DNA of 64,000 nucleotides from Amphiura filiformis (Eukaryota > Echinodermata > Ophiuroidea > Amphilepidida > Amphiuridae): assembly GCF_039555335.1 (NCBI RefSeq), contig NC_092642.1:19021151-19085150 (forward strand), written 5' to 3'. Below, in pieces: positions 1 through 12,500 of the stretch. The notes beneath the pieces were generated by a model, which did no database searches, had not been told where the DNA came from, and was given only the letters and a program-made list of their open reading frames with translations. Each line of letters opens with the position of its first letter. The first letter of the stretch is position 1. The position numbers and the translations under genes are program-made.

Positions 1-117
1 AGGGCCAGTGTTTTTTGTTATTAAAAACTTTTTTCCCATTTTTTCAAAATTTGAGTCGGTCGATTGAGTCCTAATGCTGACCCATTTTTAATATTTGACA
101 CATATTCTTATTCGTAG

Positions 118-314
118 ATTGGGGATTTTGGCTTGGCATTAGATATATCGTCTATCTCTAGCAGCGACAACAAAGATACTTCAGGAACATGTACGCACAT
201 ACCTCCAGAATTATGGTCTGGGACGATATTAAAACCTACAATGAAAATGGATATCTACGGGTAAGAATATTATGATTATTATTAATATTATTAATGTTAT
301 TATTATTATTATTA

Positions 315-355
<41 letters not shown>

Positions 356-382
356 GTTACTATTATTTTTATTATTATTATT

Positions 383-448
<66 letters not shown>

Positions 449-1311
449 GACCTACCTTGACCTACCTTGACCTAAGCCGTCCACACCATTTTGGGAATGT
501 GTGATGGCTTCTGTTTCAGGATGGCTTGCCAGATCCTCCGATCACGTGATAGACTGGTAGCTTCAGCCAGGGAGCTCAGGTTTCTAGTAGCACAGTCTGC
601 CTTTACACAATCTGTCCATTTCTTGGCTGGTCTTCCACGTGGTCTTTCACCATGGATATTGGAGGTCAGGAGAATGTTTGGGTATCTTGATGGTTGCATC
701 CGATTGACATGGCCAAAGTATTTCAGTCGTTTTGTGGTCACTCTGTCAATTATCGTCTCCTTCAGACCTAGGCTTTCTCTGATGACGGTGTTCCTGATTT
801 TGTCTAGTCTGGTGACACCCATGATTTTCCTGAGGCAGATCATCTCAAAAGTCAGCAGCCTATTTTCGTCTATCTTTTCAGTGTCCATGTTTCTGAGCCA
901 TACATAAGGATGGACAGGACAAGTACTTTGTAGAGTTCGATTTTTGTTGAGCAAGTGATGTCTTTAGCATGCCAGATTTTGTTGAGACTTTGAATCGCCC
1001 CAAGGGCCTTTCCAATTCTGTGTCTGATATCTTCTGAGCATGTTCCCCTCTGAGTAATGGCACCTCCAAGGTATATGAACTTGTATACCTGAAGAAGTTT
1101 CACCCCATTGATGTTGATGTTTAGCTCCTGTGGTTGCTTGCTGATAACTTGTACCTCTGTCTTGGCGATGTTAATCTTCAAGCCGAAATTTGAGCTGTTT
1201 AGGTTCACTTTGTTGGTCAGTGTTTGCAGATCTCTTTCATTTTCGGCTATCAGCACAATATCATCTGCAAAGCGAAGATTATTTATCAGGTGACCTTGTA
1301 TGTTGACGCCA

Positions 1312-1347
<36 letters not shown>

Positions 1348-3575
1348 AGTGTTATTATTATTATTATTGTTATTATTATTATATAGTTTCTCCATTACGA
1401 TGTTCGAGTTCGTCAGTGGAAAAGTTCCATGGCCACATATATCATGTACGTATAAATTTCCATCTGTCTTTGAAAATAGTTGGTTACACTTCGTCTTTTG
1501 TCATAGGTCGTCTGACTCTGTCTTTCTGCAAGTTTGTTTGCGTAATTAGTGTGGCATAAACCTCACTCCATTTTATTTGACTTGGACCCCAGGTCACTTA
1601 AATGCAGTGGATTGGCTGCGGAAGCATTACAAAAATGGGGGAGGGCGACCATATTTTGTGCCTATTTCAGATGGGCACATTTCAATTTCAGACTATTTTA
1701 GCCCAAAAGGAAGGCGCATTTTGGTCGGTAATGGAAAAGTGCGCGCGAAGCGTGAAAATGTTTAAAATTTTATCCTATTCTTGCCCCAAGACGCTGTTTT
1801 TCGGGCAAAAAAGGAAAATGTGCACATTGTTTTGTTTTTGTGGCTTCTATTAGGATTTTAGGGGGCCACCCCTGTAGAAATATATCTCATCCTTGGCAGA
1901 TGTTTTACTTGTTAAAATTGCCAATATATTATGGGCTAAACAATAAGATATGCAATTTGCGAAATCATGCACTGTCGTCGCTAAATATAATTATATCTAC
2001 CCAAATAAGTATGTTAATTATTTATTTTTATTTATTATTTTATCAATTATTACTATCATCATTTTTTTCATCAGGGGCCTTAGCGCATCTCGTCAGCCAA
2101 TGGGTTGTACAGGGCAAACGTCCAGAACTGAAAGAATTACCACCGGAAACACCAGACATTATTATTACTCTGATGGAGATGTGTTGGGCACAAAATCCTG
2201 ACGAGAGGCCGACATTTCAAGGTATTATAATTTGCCCATCAATGTAATTAGTCACTTTCAAAAAATGTCGGGGTTTGAAAATAAAATATAGACGCAGTAA
2301 TGAATTATGTTAGCTAAATCCAAGTACAATTTACTCACAATTTTAAGCTTTCGCCATCTTGTCTGATGGCTTTATCACAGATGGTACGGACCACTGCTTA
2401 TCCGTCGAAACTTGACAGCTGAGGTATCCTTATTTCCCGAAGTGATGCTAGCAGTGCAGGCAGTGGGTCATACACGTGATCCAGTTTACCCATGAAGAGG
2501 AAACAGACAGCAAAATTCCATTCCTGGATACGCTGATCATAAACGTAAACAAAGCGGATCAATAAAGAGCTACAAAGCTCCTGGTGTATAGGAAGAAAAC
2601 TGAAACTGATTGGTATTTGAACTTCAATTCCCAGCATCCCCTGTATCAGAAATTCAGCACAGTAAGAACATTAATGGACAGGAAGGATTGCATAGTTACT
2701 GAGGAAGAGGATAAACAGGTAGAGGATCAGCGAATCAGAAATTCTCAATTTCTGAGCCTCACAAGTCGTCAATAACAGACCACATTGCACGATGAATGTA
2801 TTTACTTTCTAGGTGACGGTATGACCCAATGCACTGCTATCATCAATTCTGGGAAATAAGGATACTTCAACTGTCAAGTTTCGCGGGATAAGCAGTGGGC
2901 CGTTCCATCTGTGATCAAGCCATCAGACAAGATGGCGAAAGCTAAAAATGTGAGTACATTTATATTTGATTTAGCTATAAACATAATTCATTACTGCATC
3001 AATTTATCAATCCCACAAATGCATATCGTCGGCAACACATTGTAAGAGATATTGTGGTCAATCTTTTTTACCAATCTATCTTAATTGAATATGTCAAATT
3101 CAATATAACCAGTGGCGTAGGGGTTGTGGCGCCCAGGGCTAAAGAAACATAATGGTGCCCCTCTACCAATTCATGAAACAATTGCGCGGAGCGTGCGAAA
3201 ATTTGCACAAAAAGGGCAATTTTGGTTACAACGAAGTCGATCTTCAATTGATCTTTCAAATGATTTTGTGCTAATATGCGAGCGTAGGGGGCGAACATTT
3301 TGACTTTCATCGCTTGGAGGGGCGCAGAATTGATGCTGAATTACATAATTAGGCGCCCCTAAGGGTGGCGCCCAGGACACGTGCCCCCTTGCCCCCACCC
3401 CACCCAGTCGCTATGCCACTGAGTATAACGTAAGTGTATTAATATCATTCTTCCTTTTCTATGCATTTCTTTAGAAATTCAAGAACTTCTGACTGCTTTG
3501 TATGAGAGCGATTACAGAAAGGAGATACGCAAGGCGGATATCGTAATTAATCGCAATATGATCGAAGCTGGAAAA
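118..3575 (+). CDS. Kinase C-lobe exons (TKL/RIPK-like)
   Basis: Four exons (118-260, 1387-1445, 2075-2221, 3475-3575). Exon 1 has IGDFG (Mg-binding DFG) and, after an activation loop rich in Ser, the P+1 element HIPPELW in place of APE, then MDIYG. Exon 2 supplies FEFVSGKVPWPH (subdomain IX-X). Exon 3 has GKRPELKELP and the subdomain XI signature CWAQNPDERPTF. Exon 4 finishes the last helix. Phases match at each junction (2, 1, 1, 0). The pattern fits tyrosine-kinase-like kinases such as RIPK. The catalytic HRD loop, the Lys and the Gly loop lie upstream of the window, so activity cannot be judged; the DFG Asp is intact. Confidence 0.85.
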
Positions 3576-6500
3576 GTAAGAATTGTTATTTAATAGGAAG
3601 AGCTGCTTTTGTAGAATTTTCTTTTTATCTAATACCGGATTTAATACTTGCATTATCTGTGAATTTCTCAATAATTGCAGGGAATACAATCGGTGGTCGA
3701 CATTATATATAGATCGAAATGAGCTTACCAAATATTGCCCTTTTCAGCTATTTTCCCCACGCAGAACATGCAGAAGGATCTCTTTAAAACACTTATAAAA
3801 GGGCTCAAAGTATTTGTCACCAACATTTGATGCAAGGTGGGGTGGTTCCAGGTTAGCAGCTACGTATAGCATATGCTTGGAAAGAATAAGAGAATCTCAA
3901 ATATCTTGATTTGCCTTGCTTCCTCTCACTTGGAGGAGAGAAAAGTGTGACTTTCTATATTTCTTAGGTGGAAAAGGGGCCGAATGCCGGGGCAAAATGA
4001 TCTTATCTTCACATCAGTTTATACAGTAGATTTTAACAGTCTTTCACTTATTATTATTAATTTGCTTATGGCTGAGTTGGATTTAAAATAATATAAATAA
4101 ATAAATTATTGCATTATATGCATCTTCAGTATTTTAACTCCAGTGTCTTTGTTTTTTGCAACACTCTATCTGTTTCCTGTACTGTTTAATATTAATCATC
4201 CATAATTCCAGAATGACTCACAGGATGGATTCAGCAGTGAAGAGAGTGGCCTCGGAACTTCCACCAGCATCAAAGTAGGTACTTCGCAATCATCAGACTG
4301 GTCATCCATGTCATCAGGCTCAAGTGCTGGAGCTGCGAAATCCACGGTATGTTCTTTCTTGCAAGAGCCATAATATAGTCCGACGCAAAACACATGCAAA
4401 GCGTCGTATTGTTAAAAAGGTATAGTCGCATTAATCCCGAGTAAAATAAGATCCCATTTGAGTTCTAGCCACATTCGACCAGGAATATAAATGTGAAATT
4501 TGACCCGAATAGTGTCAAATTGAATTGAGTCAAATTTATGATTTCTGGTCAAATTTGACCAGAAATCTGATGATATTTTACTAGTTAAATTTGACAAGAT
4601 CTTTTAAAGCGTATTCCCTTCATGTTTTTCTTCTGTCACAAGTCAAACATGTGACGACAGAACTCCAATTTACACATGTAGCGGGTGATTTTGTTTTTGT
4701 TGGACGGGCTTTAGGGAAGGGGTATGAACGTTTGGACAGTATTTATTGTGGGACATTAGAGCACATCAAACATATCGAATTGCATTCTGAATGCGAAGAA
4801 TGTCATTCTGATATCAAATAATTTTGATTTTTTAAATTCGCAATGTAATACACATTTTATGGCAAATCATTAAAAATTGATATTTTTGATATTAAACAGT
4901 ACTCGAAGTAAACTTTAAGTAAACTTTATAAATCTGATGATTTATACTTCACGTGTATGTAGTTGGGGTGAAAAGCCGATCAATCGAAAATTTTGACCTT
5001 TCGTATTGAAGATATGGATTTTTTTTCCCAAAACACCAAAAAAAAATAGGTCTTTTTGGAAAAAAATCCATATCTTCAATATGAAAGGTCAACATTTTCA
5101 ATTGATCGTCGGCTTTTCCTCCCAGCTACATACACTTTAAGAATATATCATTAGATTTATACAATTTACTTCGAGGACTGTTATATCAAACATTTGAAAA
5201 ATATCAAATTTTTATAATTTGTCATAAAATTTGTATTATATCGTGATTTTCAAAAATGAAAATTATTTGATATCAGAAAGACATGCTTCGTATTCAAAAT
5301 GCAATTCGATACGTCTGAGGTGCTCTCATGTTCCATAAAAAATACTGTCGAAACGCTCAAAACGCTCATTCCAGATCCCTTAAACAATTTTAGGTCAGTA
5401 TGAGAGCAATACACAAAATAAATCCAAACAGAAAGAGAGTGTAAAAGGCATGTCTGGCGAAACAACGTGGCTACATATTGACTACGGGTTTCTTTCTTTT
5501 TCTAGTTATTTGGACGAGATATAAAAATAACATATTATTATGATGTGTCAAATATTGAAAAGTTAATTGAATGAACAATAATATACTAAAGGTTTTGAAT
5601 TGAATAGAACGGAAGGTCAATTATCTACCTAATGTTACATTCATTTCATTTTTACATCAGCTTAGCAGCTCTGGAAGCAATACAAAATCTGCCTCGTCTG
5701 AAGTTCATCAACATGAAAAGTTGTCATCCAAATACGACTCACGGGTATGAAATCGTCGTTTACTTCATTACGTTAGCCTCGGAGAATGCCGCTTTAATTG
5801 ATTAAAATCGGAGAATATCCCTTTAAAAAAGTTGGAGAATGCCTTTTAATTAAAACAACCGAGAATACCTCTTTAATAAATATAATCGGAGAATGCCCTT
5901 TTAAATAATCAGAGAAGGCCAAACATTAATCAGTGCGGTTGACATGTTTTTTCCCAGGAAAATGTATGAAGCTAATTTTAATAAGTTACTGACGCTTGGT
6001 TTTAATTGTTATGCAGGTTACAGGCCAAATAGTGTCTAACTACAGGACAAGGGACACCAGAAGTGAGTACAAACAACTCTTCAACTTAGTTTAAGCTAAA
6101 GTTTATATCATTAAGGGCTGGGGTATGAACGTTTAGACAGTATTTTTTGAGGGACATGAAAGCACATCAGACATATCGAATTGCATTCTGAATACGAAGA
6201 AAGTCCTTCCGATATCAAATAATCTTGATTTTTTGAAATTCACGATATAATACACATTTTATGGCAAATGATTAAAAATTGATATTTTTGATATTTTTAA
6301 AACAGTCCTCGATGTAAACTTTATAAATCTAATGATATGCACTTAAAGTATATGTTGCTGTGATGAAAAGCCGACGATCAATTGAAAATTTTGACCTTTT
6401 GTATTGAAGATTATGAATTTTTTCCCCAAAACACCAAAATAATTTAGGTCTTTTTGGGAAATACGAAAGGTCCAAATTTTTCAATTGATCGTCGGCTTTT

Positions 6501-9500
6501 CACGGCCCAGTTACATACGCATTAAGTACACATATCATAAGATTTATAAAGTTTACTTCGAGGACTGTTAAATATCAAACATTTTAAAAAATATCAAATT
6601 TTAATAATTTATCACAAAAATTTATCAAATTTCGCGAATTTCCAAAAAAATCTAAATTATTTGATATCAGAAGGACATTCCTCGTATTTAGAATGCAATT
6701 CGATAAGTCTGGTGTACACTCAGGCCCCACAAAAATACGTGGCAACGTCTCTAAACGTTAATATCAGATCCCTTAATTTACACATTTTTTTTTTCATCCG
6801 GGACGAAAAGAGATTTGAAGGGTAAAAATGCATGTAAAATGCAAATAAAAACTATTAACAAATTCTGCTAATTTTAGATGATCATATGCTAAATCTTTCG
6901 TTTTTCTTTATGTATTTTGCACAGATAGTTTAAAGAAGCACGTAATGATCTCGTACCAATGGGATGCCCAAGAACGAATGCTAAAGTTACGCGATGCATT
7001 ACTCAGTGCTGGGTTTGATGTTTGGATGGACGTCGACAGGATGGGTGTGTATAAATAGGCTAACATCAACACACGCCCTCTATACATACAGCAGAACACG
7101 GACGAACGGACACCAATATCGACACTCACGTACCCCCCCAACTTACTACCATCACAGTATTACGACCCCTGACATGGTAGAAATATCCGAGAGAAATATA
7201 ATACTGTGCACAAAAGACATGCGTACACTTAAAACAAAAGCCATTTCTTAAAGACACTGAAACAAAATAAGAAAATAAGGTGGTCAATAAATAGAGAATT
7301 TTGGTCTGTGTATTTTGATACCTTATTTCTCATAGCAATTTGAATAAAAAAAGAAGCATGCATAATTGCATATATGTGACCATCCACCACAAACCGGCGG
7401 TAAAGTCGGCAAATTGTATTATGAGTTAAAGTGTAAAATGTGCATAAAGGTTCTATTCATAGGTACCTCAAGTTGATACTACATGTATCTCATTTTGCTA
7501 GTGGCAGTGAAGCACCTTTTACACCAATCATTAATCCTATTGTTGAAGATAAGGTTCTACCTATGTATAGACTTCTTAAATAGCTCTAGTCTTTGTTTGC
7601 ATTGGCTAAATCTTCAAGTGATGGGATACAAAGCATTGTATTTTGTTTAGGTATGTATTAACAATGAGAGGACATTCCTCCCATCTATTTGACCCAACAA
7701 GAAAACCTCATTTGAACCCATCTCGCTCAGTCAGTGTTGCCGATACCTTACATGCAGTGAAAGAAGCACAAAGGCGTGGCGAATCAACAATTGACCTCCC
7801 AGTCCGAGCCAAATGTCCTACGTCAGCTAAGTTTAGCCAACGGAGACACTTCATTGATAACCCATCCAATATTTATTGATGTATGTTGCTCTAACAACTC
7901 GTAAAGAAAATATACTTTTAAACTATATCCAAAACCTGGATGAGGTATCAAAGTACGCAGAACTAAATTCTCCATCTGTCGTCCACTTTGTTTTGTAATT
8001 TAGTTTATAAATTGATTTTGTTTAAGTGTACGGATAATTTTTGTGCGCAGTATACATAGTATACCCTGGTGGGGCACAGCGTTGTAAACATGGTAAATGT
8101 TGAGATATCATGATAATTATGCAAACCCCTCCCCACACATTTATTATAACACATAATAATTGCAAACTACAACTTTGTAACGAAAAACTGACTAATTTTC
8201 ATTTCTGAACCTGAAATAAATAATATATTTCTCATAATTTTTTGCCAGAGGGAAACATGAATGAAAGGATGGCAGAAGCGGTGGAAGGTGCAGCAGCAAT
8301 TCTTGTCTGCTTTTCAAAGAAGTACCAGGAGAGTAGAAACGCAATGAAAGGTATTTTGGATCAAAAAAGTTCGTTAATTATTGAAACGGTTGGTTCGTGC
8401 AGAGACACTTGGTTCTGTTGGCGTATGCAGACTCATGCAATAATGTTCAAGCCCGGTTAAATGCTTGTAAGGTTGCTGGAGAGAAAGAAAGAAACAAGAT
8501 TGAGGGTCAAGAACAATAAAAATGAACGCCATAATCCAAACTGCCGTAGTTTTTAAATTGCTTCTGGAAAAATAATTAAAATTAAGTTTTTGGTCGTACA
8601 TAACTCTTACAGAACTCGGGTATGCTAACCATCGAGGAATAAAACTAATTCCTCTGCGGTACGAGGACTACAACCCTTCAGGGTCTCTTGGTTTCATCAT
8701 CAACACGCTCCTGTACTATGACATAAAGACAGACGAGGATATGATGAAAAATATGCCGAATATCATAAAGGTACTGAGGAAGTGTGTTGATCCCAGACAT
8801 AGTGCTTCTCAAGGTGGGTACGGTAAGCAAAAGGTTGTGGTGATCCGGAAATAAACAAAGAATGCATTCAATTGAATAAAGTTTATTTTCAAATTTTTTT
8901 GTCTTCATTTTTACTTACTTATTTGGGCTCAAAATAGAAAAGGAACATATTGTAATAGTGTAACCACATGATTTTGTGACATTTATTTTGTGATCATCCT
9001 GTTTATTTCAGGGAAAGATCCAATACCAACTCCCCAGCACAGAAGTGAGAGGACAACAGCTGTTCAAGATGATGAGGTATTATTATACACACCGTCGTTT
9101 TATCTTTTCAGTTTCTGTTTCCGTATCCGTATCCGTTTTCGTAAGTCATTGTTATTCTGAAGTGGTAGCCTCCCAGGTGTGACCAATCTTTTATTCTAGC
9201 CTGTTGTTAGTTACTAATAATTTGAAGCACGTGAATTTTAGTTTTCGTTTTGGTAAGTTATGTTAACTTTTGACATAAAACCTTGAGATGAGAGGTTAGG
9301 TGCTAATCTGATATTGGTCACCAGTTTAGATCATTAGTCAACTCGACTGCTGATGTAGATGAACTTTCTGAAGCTTATGAAAAGACTGTCATTGATGTTT
9401 TAGACCAGCATGCTCCATTGGTTACGAGAACCCGGAATGCACGCATCAGGCAGCCTTGGTACAACTCCGGGGGGGGGGCACTTCAATTTGAAATGGATAT

Positions 9501-12500
9501 AGGTGTAGGGGTCATTGGGTGAGAGCATGATTTTTGGCATTTGGTGAAAGCAAAATGTAAAAAATATGGGGTCATTGGGTGAGAACATGACCTTTTTTTT
9601 AAATGGAATCTTTGGGTAAGACCAAAACAGCGCCACAAAAACCTCGAAAATCGAATTTCTAGTTCTAAATGGCTTCAAATTTCTTTATTTTTTCAAAATA
9701 AGTAACAAAATCAGTGATAAATGAAAGTTGCTGTTCAAATTGAACTTATAAGGGTCTTTGGGTGACAGATCAAATGGAAAAATAGGGGGTCTTCGGGTGA
9801 CAGAGCGCGGAGCGAGCATGAGTTCGTAAAAAAATATGGGGTCTTTGGGTGACAGCGATGCTGAAAAAGGGGGTCTTAACAGCCCTACATACGCGTCACC
9901 TCCAAAGTTGGAGTGCCCCCCCCGGGGTACAACTCAGAAATACATCATGCTCGTAGACTCCGCAGAAAGCATGAGAAGAAGTGGAGACAAACAAGACTTG
10001 AAGTCCATCACCAACTTTACATTGAACATAACAAAACTGTTAACAGCCTAATTGAAAAGGCTAAACAAAGTCATTATGCTATGAAGTTTCAGGGTGCTAA
10101 TGACACAAAGACCATGTATAAGATCGTAAATAGTTTGTTAAATAGTAAATGTAAGATATTACCTGTATATGAGTCAGCTGAGGATATGAGTAATGAGTTC
10201 GCTACATATTTCCAAAACAAAGTAGCTAAAATATATGAAGATCTTGAACAAGAAGTATCTTGCACTGGTACAGTAAGGGTGAACACTGACATGTATGACC
10301 ATGATGTTTCTAATATAATGTGAACTCTCTTTTTATGATCATGTTACAGAAGATGATGTTAGAGATCTTGTACAAGGTAGTGCAACAAAAAGTTGCTTGT
10401 TAGATCCTATTCCTACCTGGTTACTGAAAGAAAACATGTCTGTGTTTTTGCCTGTAATAACTTGCATCATAAATACATCCATTTCCTCAGGTGTATTTCC
10501 CAGCTCACTGAAACATGCCGTCATAAACCCCCTTATCAAAAAGCAGTCTTTGAACCAGAGTGAACTGAAAAGCTACCGACCGGTTGCAAACATACCTTTC
10601 CTCTCAAAGTTGATAGAGAAACATGTTGTCAACAACATCAACAACCACATGTTGAAACATCATCTTGGTGAAGAACTGCAATCTGCCTATATGCGTGGCC
10701 ATAGCACCGAAACGGCACTGTTGAAAGTGAAGGATGAGATTATGGGACATGTGTACAACCAGAAAGGAAATTTCCTTGTCTTACTCGATCTCAGTGCGGC
10801 TTTCGATACGGTGAACCACAACCTTCTGCTGAGTAGAATGTCGCATGAGATCGGGGTGACTGGGATTGCTCTTGACTGGTTGAGGTCCTATTTTACTGGT
10901 AGAACAACAACTGTTGTGATTGATGGTGTCTACTCAATGGCAAAGACCATGGACTATGGACTACCTCAGGGCTCAATTTTGGGCCCCGAGGTTTCACAGT
11001 GTATACAATTCCAATAGGCAGGATCATCAAAAACCACTCGCTTTCATACCACATGTACGCGGACGATATACAGATTTTCTGTAGTTTTGAGCCATCTAAC
11101 CCATCATCAATTGAAACCGCTTTGTCATCAATAACATCTTGTATCAAAGAAATCGACAAGCTTTCGACAAGAGTTTTTCTCTCACCGCACCTGCACTCTG
11201 GAACTCACTTCCATCTGAACTCCGTACTGCTGCTTCTCTGCCAAGTTTCAAGAAAGGCCTCAAAACCTTCCCGTTCCCACAATAATCTGGTGGCTTTGTT
11301 TCAGTTTTGCTGTTTTATTTTGCCTTTCAAATATTTTGTGTTCCATCTTGGCGCCGTGGTCTTTATGAAATGGCGCCCTATAAATGCTTTGTATGTAATG
11401 TAATGTAATGTAGACAAAAGAAGAGTGTAAATTTTACGGTTCTAAATTCGCGCAAAATTGCAATTGTGTTTGGTGTATATGCACTTACGCCTAGGCGTGA
11501 GTGGCTCGTAAAAATAGTCTTGTATTGAAATATATACTAACCATGTTGCCAAGTTATAAGCAAAAGTCTTTCATATTGGCGATGAAACGAGTGTCTGAAA
11601 TAGCCCAATATCTCCCAATGAGGCGCGTACAAGTGGCGATTTGGTAATCATGTTTTATATTGAAATGCAATACAAAAGAATTGCGTTGGAGCAAAGATAA
11701 TTTATTCTATTCATTCGTAACAATGGCAAGCTAATCTGATAATTGGTTGGGCCTATATGCAAGACTCGGGTTTATTTTAAATGTTTATTTTTGCAGAGCT
11801 TATTTTCAGTCATGAATCATACTGATAAATTTCGCAAGGGAGGTGGAAGGAGGGAGGGAAGGGATACTTTATACTGAACAAGTGAGAGTGGGAGGAGGTG
11901 AGGAAGAAAGAGAGGAGAGGGAGAGACGGACATACTAGAAAGAGAAGAACTCGAGAGGAGAGAGAAGGGACCGGAGAGAGAGCGGGGAGATTGATCATTC
12001 GGAGGGCTAGGGGAGGAGGAAGCAAAATAGAGAGACAGACATTGATACGAGGGAAGGGCGACACTGCGGCCCTGCACAGGTGCATTGGGGTGCGACAGGC
12101 TCATAAGCGGACCTTTTGTGATTTAAGGGCTTATTTTCAACGTTTTTACATTTTTCATTCGGATTGGCATTTTGTCATAATAATGTGAATCAATTTGACA
12201 GTGTCAAAGACAAGAGGGCGTTAGACCATTAAAAACACCGGTGTTCCATAATCTTGTCTCTCCAGCCTTTATTGACACAGGCATTCACCAGTGTTGAAAT
12301 AAGCTGAGTGGTACTTCAAAGTTAACAATGAAGTCAGATTACAGTAAACTTACTTAATCCCTTGCGTTTTCGTATCTGAACAATAGACTTACGGAAACTG
12401 AAAAGATAAAACGACCCTGTGAATGTCGTACAAATTTGCTTAATGGTGCATGCTTGTTAATGTTAGTGACTTTCTTAGAAATTACGCAGCGCCCTCCCCG

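Noticed and set aside
272-460. Poly-isoleucine ORF of 62 codons
   Set aside because: It is a translation of the ATT microsatellite.
491-907. Plus-strand 138-codon ORF
   Set aside because: Shadow of the minus-strand reverse transcriptase, which has FADD and RT motifs.
11810-12188. Overlapping ORFs on both strands (91-96 codons)
   Set aside because: They arise from the polypurine tract; composition is only Ser/Leu/Pro or Arg/Glu.
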